Shown: positions 24,849-33,554, counted from the first letter of the stretch. The stretch: 33,912 nt of DNA from Pseudomonadota bacterium (GCA_023434265.1 JAEYTA010000188.1:1-33912); one strand, 5' to 3'. A program made the numbers and translations. Notes: generated by a model not told the origin, from the letters alone.

Positions 24849-25589
24849 ATGTTCAACCTGACCGGCAAGACCGCCCTCGTCACCGGCGCCACCGGCGGTA
24901 TCGGCGGGGCCATCGCCCGCGCCCTGCACGCCCAGGGCGCGACGGTCGTCCTCTCCGGCACCCGCGAAGCGGTGCTGCAGGACCTGGCGAAGGAGCTGGG
25001 CGAACGGGCCTTCGCCGCCGCCGCCAACCTGTCGGACGCCGCCTCGGTCGACGGCCTCGTCGCCCGCGCCGAGGAAGCCGCCGGCGCGCCGCTCGACATC
25101 CTCGTCGCCAATGCCGGGATCACCCGCGACGGCCTGCTCATGCGCATGAAGGACGAGGACTTCGCCGAGGTCGTCAAGGTCAACCTCGAGAGCTATTTCC
25201 GCCTGTCCCGCGCCGCCATGAAGGGCATGATGAAGCGCCGCTCGGGCCGCATCATCGGCGTGACCTCGGTGGTCGGCGTCACCGGCAACCCGGGCCAGAC
25301 CAACTATTCGGCCTCCAAGGCCGGCATGATCGGCTTCTCCAAGTCGCTGGCCCAGGAAGTCGGTTCGCGCGGCATCACCGTCAACTGCATCGCCCCCGGC
25401 TTCATCGCCTCGCCGATGACCGACGTGCTCAACGAGCAGCAGCGCGAGACCATCCTGCGCAACATTCCCGCCGGCCGCCTCGGCACGGGCGACGAGATCG
25501 CCGCCGCCGCCGTCTACCTGTCCTCCGACGAGGCCGCCTACGTCACCGGCCAGACCCTGCACGTCAACGGCGGCATGGCGATGATCTGA
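24849..25589 (+). CDS. fabG: 3-oxoacyl-[acyl-carrier-protein] reductase
   Basis: Reduces 3-oxoacyl-ACP with NADPH in fatty acid synthesis. 246 residues, a standard FabG. TGATGGIGGAIA is the cofactor motif, NAGITRDGLLMRMKDEDF the family middle, and the catalytic Ser140, Tyr153 and Lys157 have the expected spacing (NYSASKAG). CIAPGFIASPMTDVL and TGQTLHVNGGMAM close the protein. AGGAAGAAGAG precedes the ATG at 24849. Second gene of fabD-fabG; acpP is not adjacent. Confidence 0.96.
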   Translation: MFNLTGKTALVTGATGGIGGAIARALHAQGATVVLSGTREAVLQDLAKELGERAFAAAANLSDAASVDGLVARAEEAAGAPLDILVANAGITRDGLLMRMKDEDFAEVVKVNLESYFRLSRAAMKGMMKRRSGRIIGVTSVVGVTGNPGQTNYSASKAGMIGFSKSLAQEVGSRGITVNCIAPGFIASPMTDVLNEQQRETILRNIPAGRLGTGDEIAAAAVYLSSDEAAYVTGQTLHVNGGMAMI

Positions 25590-25607
25590 GGGGGGCGGCC
25601 CACCTCA

Positions 25608-25650
25608 CCTCCCCGTCGCAGACGGGGAGGGGGACCGCCCGAAGGGCGGT
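25608..25650. repeat. Twin palindromes (REP-like or bidirectional terminator)
   Basis: Two perfect hairpins stand in series after fabG: a 10-base-pair stem (25608-25617 with 25621-25630, loop GCA) and a 7-base-pair stem (25634-25640 with 25644-25650, loop GAA). Similar CTCCCC/GGGGAG palindrome cassettes are, from memory, scattered through intergenic spaces of Caulobacterales. There is no U run, so a dispersed repeat is as likely as a terminator. Confidence 0.6.
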
Positions 25651-25734
25651 GGAGGGGGCGGCGCTGTCGGTTCCTGCGGGCCTAGACAACGGCCGGCTCC
25701 GCCCTCTCCTGATCGTCGCTGCGCGCCGATCGGT

Positions 25735-25773
25735 CCTCCCCATTCGCCTTCGCTCATGGGGAGGTGAGCGAAG
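25735..25773. repeat. Overlapping alternative hairpins before the aminotransferase stop
   Basis: Two mutually exclusive stems: 9 pairs between 25735-25743 and 25756-25764 (CCTCCCCAT with ATGGGGAGG), or 9 pairs between 25748-25756 and 25765-25773 (CTTCGCTCA with TGAGCGAAG). The second uses the loop and one arm edge of the first. They end five bases short of the stop codon of the minus-strand aminotransferase. Confidence 0.55.
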
Positions 25774-25777
25774 CGCC

Positions 25778-26983
<1,206 letters not shown>

Positions 26984-27051
26984 GGCGACTCCGGCGGATG
27001 GGCGGGCGATCCTTACGCAGTCGCGAACGGCCGGGCAAATGCCCCCTCGGC

Positions 27052-27477
27052 TCAGCCGCCCTTGCCGCCCCGCTTCCCCGCGTTCAGCGCCGCCGCGGCG
27101 CGCACCAGCGCCTTGAAGGCCTCGGCGTCGATCGCCTCGCCCTCGCGGAAGTCGATGGCCCGGCGCACGCCGCCGTCGAGGCTGGCGTTGAACAGGCCGG
27201 TGGGGTCGGGCAGGGCCGCCCCGCGCGCGAAGGTCGTCTTCACCGCCGCCTTGTAGGTCTCGCCGGTGCACAGGATGCCGTCGCGCTCCCACACCGGCGT
27301 GCCGCGCCATTTCACGGTCTCGACCACGTCGGGCGCGGCCTCGTGGATCAGGGCGCGCAGCCGCGCCAGGGTCTGGCCGCGCCAGTCGCCGAGGGCGGCG
27401 ATCCTCGCGTCGATCTGCGCCGCGGCGTCGCCCGCCGCCGCCCCGGATGCGTCCCTCGCCACCGTCTCTTTTCTCAC
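27052..27477 (-). CDS. DUF1801 protein (YdhG-like), copy 1
   Basis: A 141-residue DUF1801 protein; the family resembles an iron-chaperone-like alpha/beta fold but has no settled role. Pattern pieces are IDARIAALGDWRGQTLARLR, VETVKWRGTPVW, ILCTGETYKAAVKTTFARGA and RAIDFREGEAIDAEAFKAL. The GTG start at 27477 overlaps the TGA of the preceding DUF1801 gene by four bases. It is the last gene of the ArsR operon and ends in a Lys/Gly-rich tail. Only weakly similar to copy 2, so this is not a recent duplication. Confidence 0.8.
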   Translation of the reverse strand: MRKETVARDASGAAAGDAAAQIDARIAALGDWRGQTLARLRALIHEAAPDVVETVKWRGTPVWERDGILCTGETYKAAVKTTFARGAALPDPTGLFNASLDGGVRRAIDFREGEAIDAEAFKALVRAAAALNAGKRGGKGG

Positions 27478-27905
27478 ATCTTCTCTCCGGGCAGGTCGCT
27501 GGCCTGCTTCACCCAGGCGGTGAACTGCGCCTCGTCCAGGGGTTCGTCCTCGCGCAGGTGGAAATAGCGCACCTCCGGGTATTTCGACCTCTCGGGCGGG
27601 GCCGGGTCCAGCGAGCCGCCGCGGAAGAAGGCGACCTTGATGTATTTCTCGAAGATGTGGAGGTTGAGGAACCAGCCATCGCCCTCCGGCGCGCCGTAGA
27701 AGGGCGAGTTCCACTTCACCGCCTTGCGCACCTTCGGCACGGCCCGCTCGATCAGCGCGTCGAGCCGCCGCGCCGCCGCGCTCTTCCAGCCCGGCGCGGC
27801 GGCGATCCAGGCCTGCACCGGCGCATCGCCCTCACCCTTGGCGATCTGCGGATTGCCGCCCGACAGCAGCACCGGCTTGTCGGACGTCTTCGCCTTGTCG
27901 GCCAT
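27474..27905 (-). CDS. DUF1801 protein, copy 2
   Basis: A 143-residue DUF1801 protein. Recognisable pieces are DALIERAVPKVRKAVKWNSP, FYGAPEGDGWFLNLHIFEKY and IKVAFFRGGSL. The core Val-Lys-Trp motif is shared with copy 1. The N terminus (MADKAKTSDKPVLLSGGN) is polar and extended. ATG at 27905 is one base after the stop of the small membrane protein gene (stop codon at 27909-27907). Its role within the operon is unknown. Confidence 0.82.
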   Translation of the reverse strand: MADKAKTSDKPVLLSGGNPQIAKGEGDAPVQAWIAAAPGWKSAAARRLDALIERAVPKVRKAVKWNSPFYGAPEGDGWFLNLHIFEKYIKVAFFRGGSLDPAPPERSKYPEVRYFHLREDEPLDEAQFTAWVKQASDLPGEKM

Positions 27906-27906
27906 C

Positions 27907-28128
27907 TCACGCCTCCTCGCGCCCGCCCCGCCACCGTGCGGCGTAGGGCAAGGCGAACATGTACAGCCCCGTGAGCGTCAGCAGGGCGAGAGGGGCCAGC
28001 GGGAGGTAATACACCCATTCGGCGGGCTGCTTCCCGAGTCCGAGGGTCAGGAAGATGGCGGCGACCACGGCCACGAAGACGATCGACGTCCAGCGGTGCA
28101 GCGGCCGGATCCAGTTGCTCCGGTTCAT
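27907..28128 (-). CDS. Small two-span membrane protein
   Basis: A 73-residue protein with two membrane helices (about residues 14-33 and 39-62) and charged ends (RPLHRWTSI at the front, RWRGGREEA at the tail). The start ATG at 28128 overlaps the TGA of the SRPBCC gene (ATGA), so it is coupled to it. The His before the first helix recalls PepSY/cytochrome-type membrane proteins, but the match is too short to assign. No known function. Confidence 0.78.
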   Translation of the reverse strand: MNRSNWIRPLHRWTSIVFVAVVAAIFLTLGLGKQPAEWVYYLPLAPLALLTLTGLYMFALPYAARWRGGREEA

Positions 28129-28589
28129 GGAGTCCTCCTCTCAACCGGCCGGGCGGGATCGTCTTCCCGCGCCACGACCTGTTCCAGGGTCTCGAGGAAC
28201 CGCCGCCAGCCGGCATGGGCGCCGCCGAAGGCCTGCTTCTGGTCGGGGCGGAACCCGGTCTGCTCTACGCTAAGGCGGGTCCCGGCGGCGGTCGGGGTCA
28301 GGGTGAAGGTCACCACGCTCTTCAGCCCGTAGGCCGGATCCTCGTGGTCAAAATCCCAAGTGTAGGACAGCATCCGGTTCGGCTCGACGGCGCGCACCAC
28401 GCAATCCAGCACGCCGCCCCAGTCGCCGCGGAGCGTGAAGCCGTGACCGACGACGGGTCTGAAGTCGTTCTTCATCAGCCATTCCTCGATCAGCTCCGGC
28501 TGTGTCAGCGCGCGCCACAGCCTCTCCGGCGGAAACGGGAACTCCCGCTCCACCACGACGGTGCGGACATCCGCGGCGGCCTCGGTCAT
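28125..28589 (-). CDS. SRPBCC/AHSA1 domain protein
   Basis: A 154-residue START-like (helix-grip) protein. The pattern is REFPFPPERLWRALTQPELI, EEWLMKNDFRPVVGHGF, LSYTWDFDH and HAGWRRFLETLEQVV, typical of AHSA1-family proteins that bind hydrophobic ligands or a protein partner. Genes of this family are often coupled to ArsR regulators, as here: the ATG at 28589 overlaps the arsR TGA. The ligand is unknown; it may be the product controlled by, or informing, the regulator. Confidence 0.87.
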   Translation of the reverse strand: MTEAAADVRTVVVEREFPFPPERLWRALTQPELIEEWLMKNDFRPVVGHGFTLRGDWGGVLDCVVRAVEPNRMLSYTWDFDHEDPAYGLKSVVTFTLTPTAAGTRLSVEQTGFRPDQKQAFGGAHAGWRRFLETLEQVVAREDDPARPVERRTP

Positions 28590-28909
28590 TGGTCCATCCT
28601 TCGCAGCAGGTTTTCGAGATGATCCATCCGGCCTTCCCAGAATCCGGCCATCTCGCGGGTCCAGTCGACCAGCGGGGCCAAGGCGTCCGGCCGGGCGCTG
28701 TAGTGGGTCTGTCGGCCGTCGGGCCGGTCGCGCACCAGCCCGGCCAGCTTCAACACGCCGAGGTGTTTCGACACGGCCGGCTGCGACACCCCCGCCCGCG
28801 CCGTCAGCGCGCCGACTGTCTGCTCCCCGTCGCGGCACAGCCGCTCGAAGATGGCGCGCCGCGTCGGGTCGGCGAGGGTCCTGAACAGAATGTCCTGGCC
28901 GTCGGGCAT
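28586..28909 (-). CDS. ArsR-family transcriptional regulator
   Basis: A 107-residue winged-helix repressor. The helix-turn-helix is ALTARAGVSQPAVSKHLGVL (about residues 34-53), preceded by LADPTRRAIFERL; the wing is LVRDRPDGRQTHYSA. No Cys pair of the metal-binding ArsR/SmtB type is present (a lone Cys25), so it is probably not a metal sensor but one of the SRPBCC-linked group. It heads a five-gene operon with 4-base overlaps. A promoter with two operator-like repeats lies directly upstream, which suggests self-repression. Confidence 0.92.
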   Translation of the reverse strand: MPDGQDILFRTLADPTRRAIFERLCRDGEQTVGALTARAGVSQPAVSKHLGVLKLAGLVRDRPDGRQTHYSARPDALAPLVDWTREMAGFWEGRMDHLENLLRRMDQ

Positions 28910-28918
28910 GAGGAAACG

Positions 28919-28962
28919 ATAACCCCGTAGTTATGGATCGTCGTATAACCGCACGGATATGG
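28919..28962. promoter_or_regulatory. Two operator-like direct repeats upstream of arsR
   Basis: Two 18-base sites, 28919-28936 and 28945-28962, match at 13 of 18 positions; both begin ATAACC and end TATGG, and the first is also an inverted repeat (ATAAC-N6-GTTAT). Their starts are 26 bases apart. The upstream site covers the -10 region and spacer of the arsR promoter, and the other covers the probable transcription start, as expected of a repressor. Confidence 0.55.
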
Positions 28963-28971
28963 ATGGGTCAA
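28943..28971 (-). promoter_or_regulatory. Sigma70-type promoter of the arsR operon
   Basis: On the minus strand TTGACC (28971-28966) and TTATAC (28948-28943) are separated by exactly 17 bases, close to the sigma70 consensus. The predicted transcription start is near 28936, leaving a leader of about 26 bases before the arsR ATG. Confidence 0.65.
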
Positions 28972-29068
28972 GTCCATAAGCGCGGGAGCGGCAGGCCGCC
29001 GAGCGGGCCTATGGACAATATAACGACGTTCGTTTCAAGCTGGAGTTCTGCCTGTCGGGGGGAGGGGA

Positions 29069-31423
29069 ATGCAGCCAGACGACAGTGAACTTATTGCGCG
29101 GTTCGGAGCCGACGCGCTCCGTGCCTTCACCGAGGCAGAACTGATCGACGACATTGGGGGAGATATGCTCCCGGCCCGGCCCGGGACGCCTGGTGTCGAT
29201 TTGGGCATTCTCTCAAGCTACGAAAACCTCGCGCCTTTCGCCATGCTTCTTCAGGAAGCTCTCGCCAAGTTCGAGTTTGGCAAACACAGCCTTGAGGAGT
29301 GGCGCGAGAAGTACATTTTCCCCCGGAAGAGTTCGGTCAGGCGCTTCGCCAGAAACCAGTTCACGACGCGCCGCCCGGCGTCGGCGGACACAGATCGCAT
29401 CGTGAACCAGTCGCCCGACCATGTTCGTCGCTGGGTTACCGAGACCATCATCCGCAATGTGGCCGGGCCGCGAAGCGGGCCAGATCCGATCATCATCCTC
29501 GCGGGGGGAACGGGTGCGGGAAAGTCCAGCCTGAACAAGTATATTACGAGTGTTCACTTCAGAGATTTTGTTGACGCGTGGATTGTCACCAGCCGAGTGG
29601 AATACCGGAAGCTGTACGCCCATCTCTTCCGAAAGAAGACGTTTAGCGGAGAGAGTCCCCGCGACATATCGATTGAAATCAAGCGGAAATCGCAAAAGTA
29701 CGTCGTGGTGTGCTGCATGCGGGATCTGCTCTACAGCGGCTACACAACGCCCCAGCCTCAACCCGACGGGCATACCCGGCTGTTGCCAGCCGGCACCCCG
29801 AACTCCCTTGTGCCGAATTTGCGCGACAAGGCCACGAGGGATGATTTCGAGGAATTTGCGACGCGTTATTCCGCGGCCCGCGCCGAGCCTAGCATCGGCC
29901 AACTCTCCGCCTGCGTCCTGAGGGCCTGCGCTGCGTTCGAGGATCCCGATGTGGGGCGTCGGTCCCAGTGGTTCACGCGCATGCAGAACGAGCCGATCGG
30001 ATCGGACGATTTTCTCGCGCTCGAAATCTTTGTCCTTTTCGCCTGCTCAAGGGGGGTCCGGTTCTACCTGATTTTCGATGGCTTCGACTTCATACAGGCC
30101 TCGGATTTCCTGCAAGGCACCACTCATTCGCTCGTGCTCTCGACCCTGTCCCAGTGGATCATAGCGGACCAGGCTCAGCTACATCTTCCCCGGACGCGGG
30201 AGACTCTGAAGGTTCTCGTCCAGGTCACGATGCGGACTAGCACCATGGAGTGCTTCTGGAAGGATCACTCCCTGGCTTTCGGGCCATTCGTAAGTCTCGA
30301 CTACTACGTCTCCCCGCCGGAACTGAGGGACGTGTTCAACAGTCTCGTCCAGAGGATCGAGAGAGAGAACACGGAATACGCGGGGTGGAAGGCCGGCGCC
30401 GCTGTGGAGATGTTCCGCAGCGTTCAGAGGGGGCTGGCCTCGGCGACCGGCCTGTCCGAGCGCAAGGTGCCCGGGCTGTTCCTCGAAAACATGCGGCATC
30501 GCATCAACTACATCCGGCACGTTCTTGAGGCTGCGCTCAAGGACGCTCTGGAGGACGTGCGCGATATCCGGTCGCTCATCCCCGGGGATCTGGCCGTCCG
30601 CCTCTGGAACGCCATCGATGCCATCACGACCAGCAAAAGCTACCGGCTCGTCGACGTTCTTCTGCAGTCGAAGAACGACCGGTTCGCCAACTTTGTCCGG
30701 GTCGAAGGGGTCACGCGTTGGCTCGGGAGGGATTCGCGATCCCCGGCGGGGCTATTTCTGAGTGAAGAGATACTGCAGGATAACAATATCCAATCGGGAT
30801 ATGTGGGCAACATCTTCAACTACCATGTCCCGTATACCTCGTATGGCGATGTCGAGAGCTTTCTGGAAAAGGTCCGGGTTCTCGAGCTTCTGCGAACCGG
30901 TCGATCCTTGTCGAAGACCAAGCTGCTCAGCCTGTTTCATAAGAACGGATGGAGTGAATCCCGGTACTTCGATATCTCGTTGGCCATTCTCATCCGGGAG
31001 GCGCTGATCGAGGGCGTCTTCGCGGAGCCGGAGGGAAAATACAGGATTACGAAGCTGGGGCGCGCGCTTGTCACCAACATGATTGGACAAATGGGATACC
31101 TGGAGAACGTCTTCTTTGGGTGTCTTATCCCGGGTGCGCTGGCGATCGACGCAGTGGATATCCTCAGATCCAGGTCGCACCGGCTCGACTGGGTGGCGGC
31201 GTCGATCTTTCACGTCTGGATATTGCTGAGACTGATCAGGACGGCCGAGGTCGGGAGCAATCGGTTTGCGTTCGAGCGAGCGCGGCAGCGCATCGCCCAG
31301 GCGGTGGAAGCGATTGTCCGATCCGAGGCCAGGAATCCGGTTTTCGGAGGCCGCCTGTCTGCGAAGGTTCTTCGGCTGATGGACAAGCTGGACGATCGGA
31401 TTGGTGCGGAAGGGACATCCTGA
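29069..31423 (+). CDS. P-loop NTPase (AAA+/STAND-like) with C-terminal winged-helix-like segment, unknown family
   Basis: 784 residues, cytoplasmic. The N-terminal 140 residues match nothing I know. Walker A is GGTGAGKS (146-153), Walker B FYLIFDGFD (Asp337, Asp340). The later VLVQVTMRTST resembles a STAND sensor-1 strand ending in Arg, followed by FVSLDYYVSPPELRDVF, like the loop after such a strand. A helical region leads to a probable winged helix at about 613-665 (SKTKLLSLFHKNGW, YRITKLGRAL). The gene is clearly lower in GC than its neighbours (28 of 60 bases in 29641-29700) and uses ATA, AAA and CAA codons that neighbours avoid, pointing to acquisition. GGAGG precedes the ATG. Its stop overlaps the next start. 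Signalling or defence ATPase is inference. Confidence 0.85.
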   Translation: MQPDDSELIARFGADALRAFTEAELIDDIGGDMLPARPGTPGVDLGILSSYENLAPFAMLLQEALAKFEFGKHSLEEWREKYIFPRKSSVRRFARNQFTTRRPASADTDRIVNQSPDHVRRWVTETIIRNVAGPRSGPDPIIILAGGTGAGKSSLNKYITSVHFRDFVDAWIVTSRVEYRKLYAHLFRKKTFSGESPRDISIEIKRKSQKYVVVCCMRDLLYSGYTTPQPQPDGHTRLLPAGTPNSLVPNLRDKATRDDFEEFATRYSAARAEPSIGQLSACVLRACAAFEDPDVGRRSQWFTRMQNEPIGSDDFLALEIFVLFACSRGVRFYLIFDGFDFIQASDFLQGTTHSLVLSTLSQWIIADQAQLHLPRTRETLKVLVQVTMRTSTMECFWKDHSLAFGPFVSLDYYVSPPELRDVFNSLVQRIERENTEYAGWKAGAAVEMFRSVQRGLASATGLSERKVPGLFLENMRHRINYIRHVLEAALKDALEDVRDIRSLIPGDLAVRLWNAIDAITTSKSYRLVDVLLQSKNDRFANFVRVEGVTRWLGRDSRSPAGLFLSEEILQDNNIQSGYVGNIFNYHVPYTSYGDVESFLEKVRVLELLRTGRSLSKTKLLSLFHKNGWSESRYFDISLAILIREALIEGVFAEPEGKYRITKLGRALVTNMIGQMGYLENVFFGCLIPGALAIDAVDILRSRSHRLDWVAASIFHVWILLRLIRTAEVGSNRFAFERARQRIAQAVEAIVRSEARNPVFGGRLSAKVLRLMDKLDDRIGAEGTS

Positions 31424-32082
31424 TGAAGCCGATGCTTCAGCGCCTAGCGGCCGCCGGATTGGCGCTGGTTCTCTTCGTTCCCTCGGCGCGAGCCGGCGTC
31501 GCGCCTACGGAGCGGTGCAGCCTTGTGGTGGGCGCCCGGTTCGTGGCGATTGAATCGACGAGTCCCCGCGGGCGGCTCTGCGTCGATGCCAGCTGTCAGG
31601 ATGTCGCCATCGACGGGATCGGCGTTGTGCCGGTTTCGGTACGCGACGGTCAGCTGGCGACCTTCGCTCCCGAGGGGCCCCAACCTGGGTGCGCCGCCAA
31701 GGTTGACAGGTCGGGGGCGCCTACACCATCCACGGCGACCGCGGTCGTCACAGGAGCGTTCACGCTCGTTGCGGGAGTGGCGGGCATGTTGGGCTCGCTC
31801 GTGATCGAACACCTTCGCGCCCGACGGGATCGCGTGGCCCGGTCCCTCCAGTGGCTCGCGGACTTCAGGCAGCGGCTTAAGGCCTTCGCGGAGAGCGGGA
31901 GCGCTACCGTAAAGGCCCCTCCCATCACAGCTATGGACTGGGAGTCCTACAAGATCCTCGCAGGTGTCGAGACTAGCGTCGCCGCGATCATCGAAGACGT
32001 ACCGCCCGACGCGACCCGCACGGTCCGCAGCACCGCCGTCTCCGCGGCTCTCGCGGTGATCGATCAGGTCAAGGGGCTGTAG
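31423..32082 (+). CDS. Exported single-span membrane protein with four periplasmic cysteines, unknown family
   Basis: 219 residues. A signal peptide (1-24, cut after ARA) leads to a periplasmic part with Cys32, Cys53, Cys58 and Cys90, an even number suggesting two disulfides. A Pro/Thr linker is followed by one membrane helix (about 105-128) and a basic, helical cytoplasmic tail of about 90 residues (HLRARRDRVARSL onward). This topology fits a membrane anchor or sensor passing a signal to a cytoplasmic partner. The ATG at 31423 shares one base with the stop of the NTPase gene (TGATG), so the two are translationally coupled. Not a family I recognise. A signal-anchor without cleavage is possible. 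Confidence 0.8.
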   Translation: MKPMLQRLAAAGLALVLFVPSARAGVAPTERCSLVVGARFVAIESTSPRGRLCVDASCQDVAIDGIGVVPVSVRDGQLATFAPEGPQPGCAAKVDRSGAPTPSTATAVVTGAFTLVAGVAGMLGSLVIEHLRARRDRVARSLQWLADFRQRLKAFAESGSATVKAPPITAMDWESYKILAGVETSVAAIIEDVPPDATRTVRSTAVSAALAVIDQVKGL

Positions 32083-32157
32083 GCTCGGAAGGCGGGGTCG
32101 AAGGGGCGATGGCCAACCGCCTCGCGCCCGACCCCAGCGGATGATACCTCATCGCCC

Positions 32158-32871
32158 ATGCGCCGCATCCTCGACTTCATCCTCAACATGGAGGCGCGCC
32201 GGTGGCGGACGGCGCTGGCGGCGGCGCTGCTGCTCGGGGCCACGGTCGGCCTGCTGGCGCTGGGCAAGACCCAGCTAGGGCTGGCCACCGAGGCGAAACT
32301 GGAGGCCTGGCTGCAGGGCTACGCCGGCAGCCCGTGGGCCTTCGCCGCCACCGTCGTCCTGTTCGTCGCCGCCGCGTTCATCGGCGCGCCCCAGTTCATC
32401 CTCATCGCCGCCTGCGTGGTCGCCTTCGGGCCCAATCTCGGCTTCCTCTACAGCTGGGTGGGCACCGTGGTCTCCGCCGGCGTCACCTACTGGCTGGGCC
32501 GGGGGCCGACGGCCCGGCTCGTCGACCGGCTGGACAGCCGCACCCTGGCCCGGCTCAAGCGCTTCGTCGGCCGGAACGCCTTCTACGCCAGCTTTATGAT
32601 CCGCAACGTGCCCTCGGCGCCGTTCATCGTCGTCAACATGGCCTTCGGGGCGACACGGGCGAATTTCTGGACCTATCTCGCCGGCTGCGCCCTCGGCGTG
32701 CTCCCCAAGACGGCGCTGGTCGCCTTCTTCGGCGGGGCGGTGGTGTCGGCCGTGTCGGGGGACGGGGTGTGGACGTCGCTGATCCTCGCCGCCGTGGCGG
32801 TGGTCTGGCTGGGGCTGATGCTGGCGGTGCGCGAGTTCGTGAAGCGGCGCGAGGCGGCTCCGGAGCCGTAG
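32158..32871 (+). CDS. TVP38/TMEM64 (VTT-domain) membrane protein
   Basis: A 237-residue inner-membrane protein of the VTT/DedA superfamily, several members of which act as lipid scramblases or flippases. Membrane segments lie at about 20-37, 62-110 (re-entrant region AAFIGAPQFILIAACVVAFG), 160-200 and 205-225. Conserved pieces are the Gly-rich YSWVGTVVSAGVTYWLGRG, FVGRNAFYASFMIRNVP and PFIVVNMAFGATR. Cargo is not readable. ATG at 32158. GC returns to the level of the bulk genome here, marking the right edge of the low-GC block. Confidence 0.88.
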   Translation: MRRILDFILNMEARRWRTALAAALLLGATVGLLALGKTQLGLATEAKLEAWLQGYAGSPWAFAATVVLFVAAAFIGAPQFILIAACVVAFGPNLGFLYSWVGTVVSAGVTYWLGRGPTARLVDRLDSRTLARLKRFVGRNAFYASFMIRNVPSAPFIVVNMAFGATRANFWTYLAGCALGVLPKTALVAFFGGAVVSAVSGDGVWTSLILAAVAVVWLGLMLAVREFVKRREAAPEP

Positions 32872-32933
32872 ACAGGGAAAGAAGCCCGCCCGCCGGCGTT
32901 TCCCCCTTCGACCCTTCCCGGAGGAGACGCCCG

Positions 32934-33554
32934 ATGCTCAAGCTCTACTATTCCCCCGGCGCCTGCGCCCTGGCCTCCCACATCGCGCTGGAGGAGGCCG
33001 GCGCCGAATACGAGCCGGTCCGCATCGACCTGTCCAAGGGCGAGCAGAAGACGCCGGAATACCTGGCCGTGAATCCCGCCGGCGTCACCCCGGCGCTGGT
33101 CACCGACGAGGGGGTGCTGACCGAGAACCTCGCCATCATGTGGTACGTCGCCGCGACCCATCCCGAGGCCGAGCTGCTGCCGCCCGCGGAGGAGCCGTTC
33201 CAGCTGGCTCACCTGCACGCCGTCAACGGCTACCTCGGCTCGTCCCTGCACCCGGCCATCAGCAAGGTGCTGTTCGCCCACCCGCCGCTGGAAGACGAGG
33301 CGAGGGCGAAGGCGCTTGAGCCGGCGCTGTCGAAATACGACCTCGTCGAGCACCACCTGCTCCGCGGGCCATGGGTGATGGGCGAGCGCTACACCGTCGC
33401 CGACGGCTACCTGTCCGTCTTCACCCGCTGGCTCCGCCTCAACGACCTGCTCGACAAGGAGCGCTTCCCCAAGCTTAACGCCCACCTGACCCTCGTGCAG
33501 TCGCGTCCCTGCGTGCAGAAGACGCTGCACGCGGAGGGCCTGCACCCCGCCTGA
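32934..33554 (+). CDS. Glutathione S-transferase family protein
   Basis: A 206-residue GST. The N-terminal thioredoxin-like domain (1-80) begins LKLYYSPGACALASHIALEE and contains NPAGVTPALVTDEG and the glutathione-binding LTENLAIMWYV (cis-Pro and Glu-Asn motif). The all-helical C-terminal domain holds GERYTVADGYLSVFTRWL. The Ser-Pro-Gly-Ala-Cys motif is typical of bacterial beta-class-like GSTs in which Cys10 can contact glutathione. The substrate is unknown. The ATG at 32934 has GGAGGAG nearby upstream. It lies 62 bases after the VTT gene on the same strand. Confidence 0.9.
   Translation: MLKLYYSPGACALASHIALEEAGAEYEPVRIDLSKGEQKTPEYLAVNPAGVTPALVTDEGVLTENLAIMWYVAATHPEAELLPPAEEPFQLAHLHAVNGYLGSSLHPAISKVLFAHPPLEDEARAKALEPALSKYDLVEHHLLRGPWVMGERYTVADGYLSVFTRWLRLNDLLDKERFPKLNAHLTLVQSRPCVQKTLHAEGLHPA

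Noticed and set aside
31120..31422. Upstream extension of the membrane protein frame inside the NTPase gene
   Set aside because: The signal peptide begins at the ATG 31423; the upstream portion is out of frame with the NTPase and has no protein-like text.
32094..32135. Terminator after the low-GC two-gene block
   Set aside because: GGGGTCG and CGACCCC pair perfectly but across a 28-base loop with no U run; too weak to list.
28980..32157. Target-site duplication, attachment site or transposase bounding the low-GC block
   Set aside because: No matching direct repeats, tRNA end or integrase/transposase gene could be seen at either edge, so the mode of acquisition is open.
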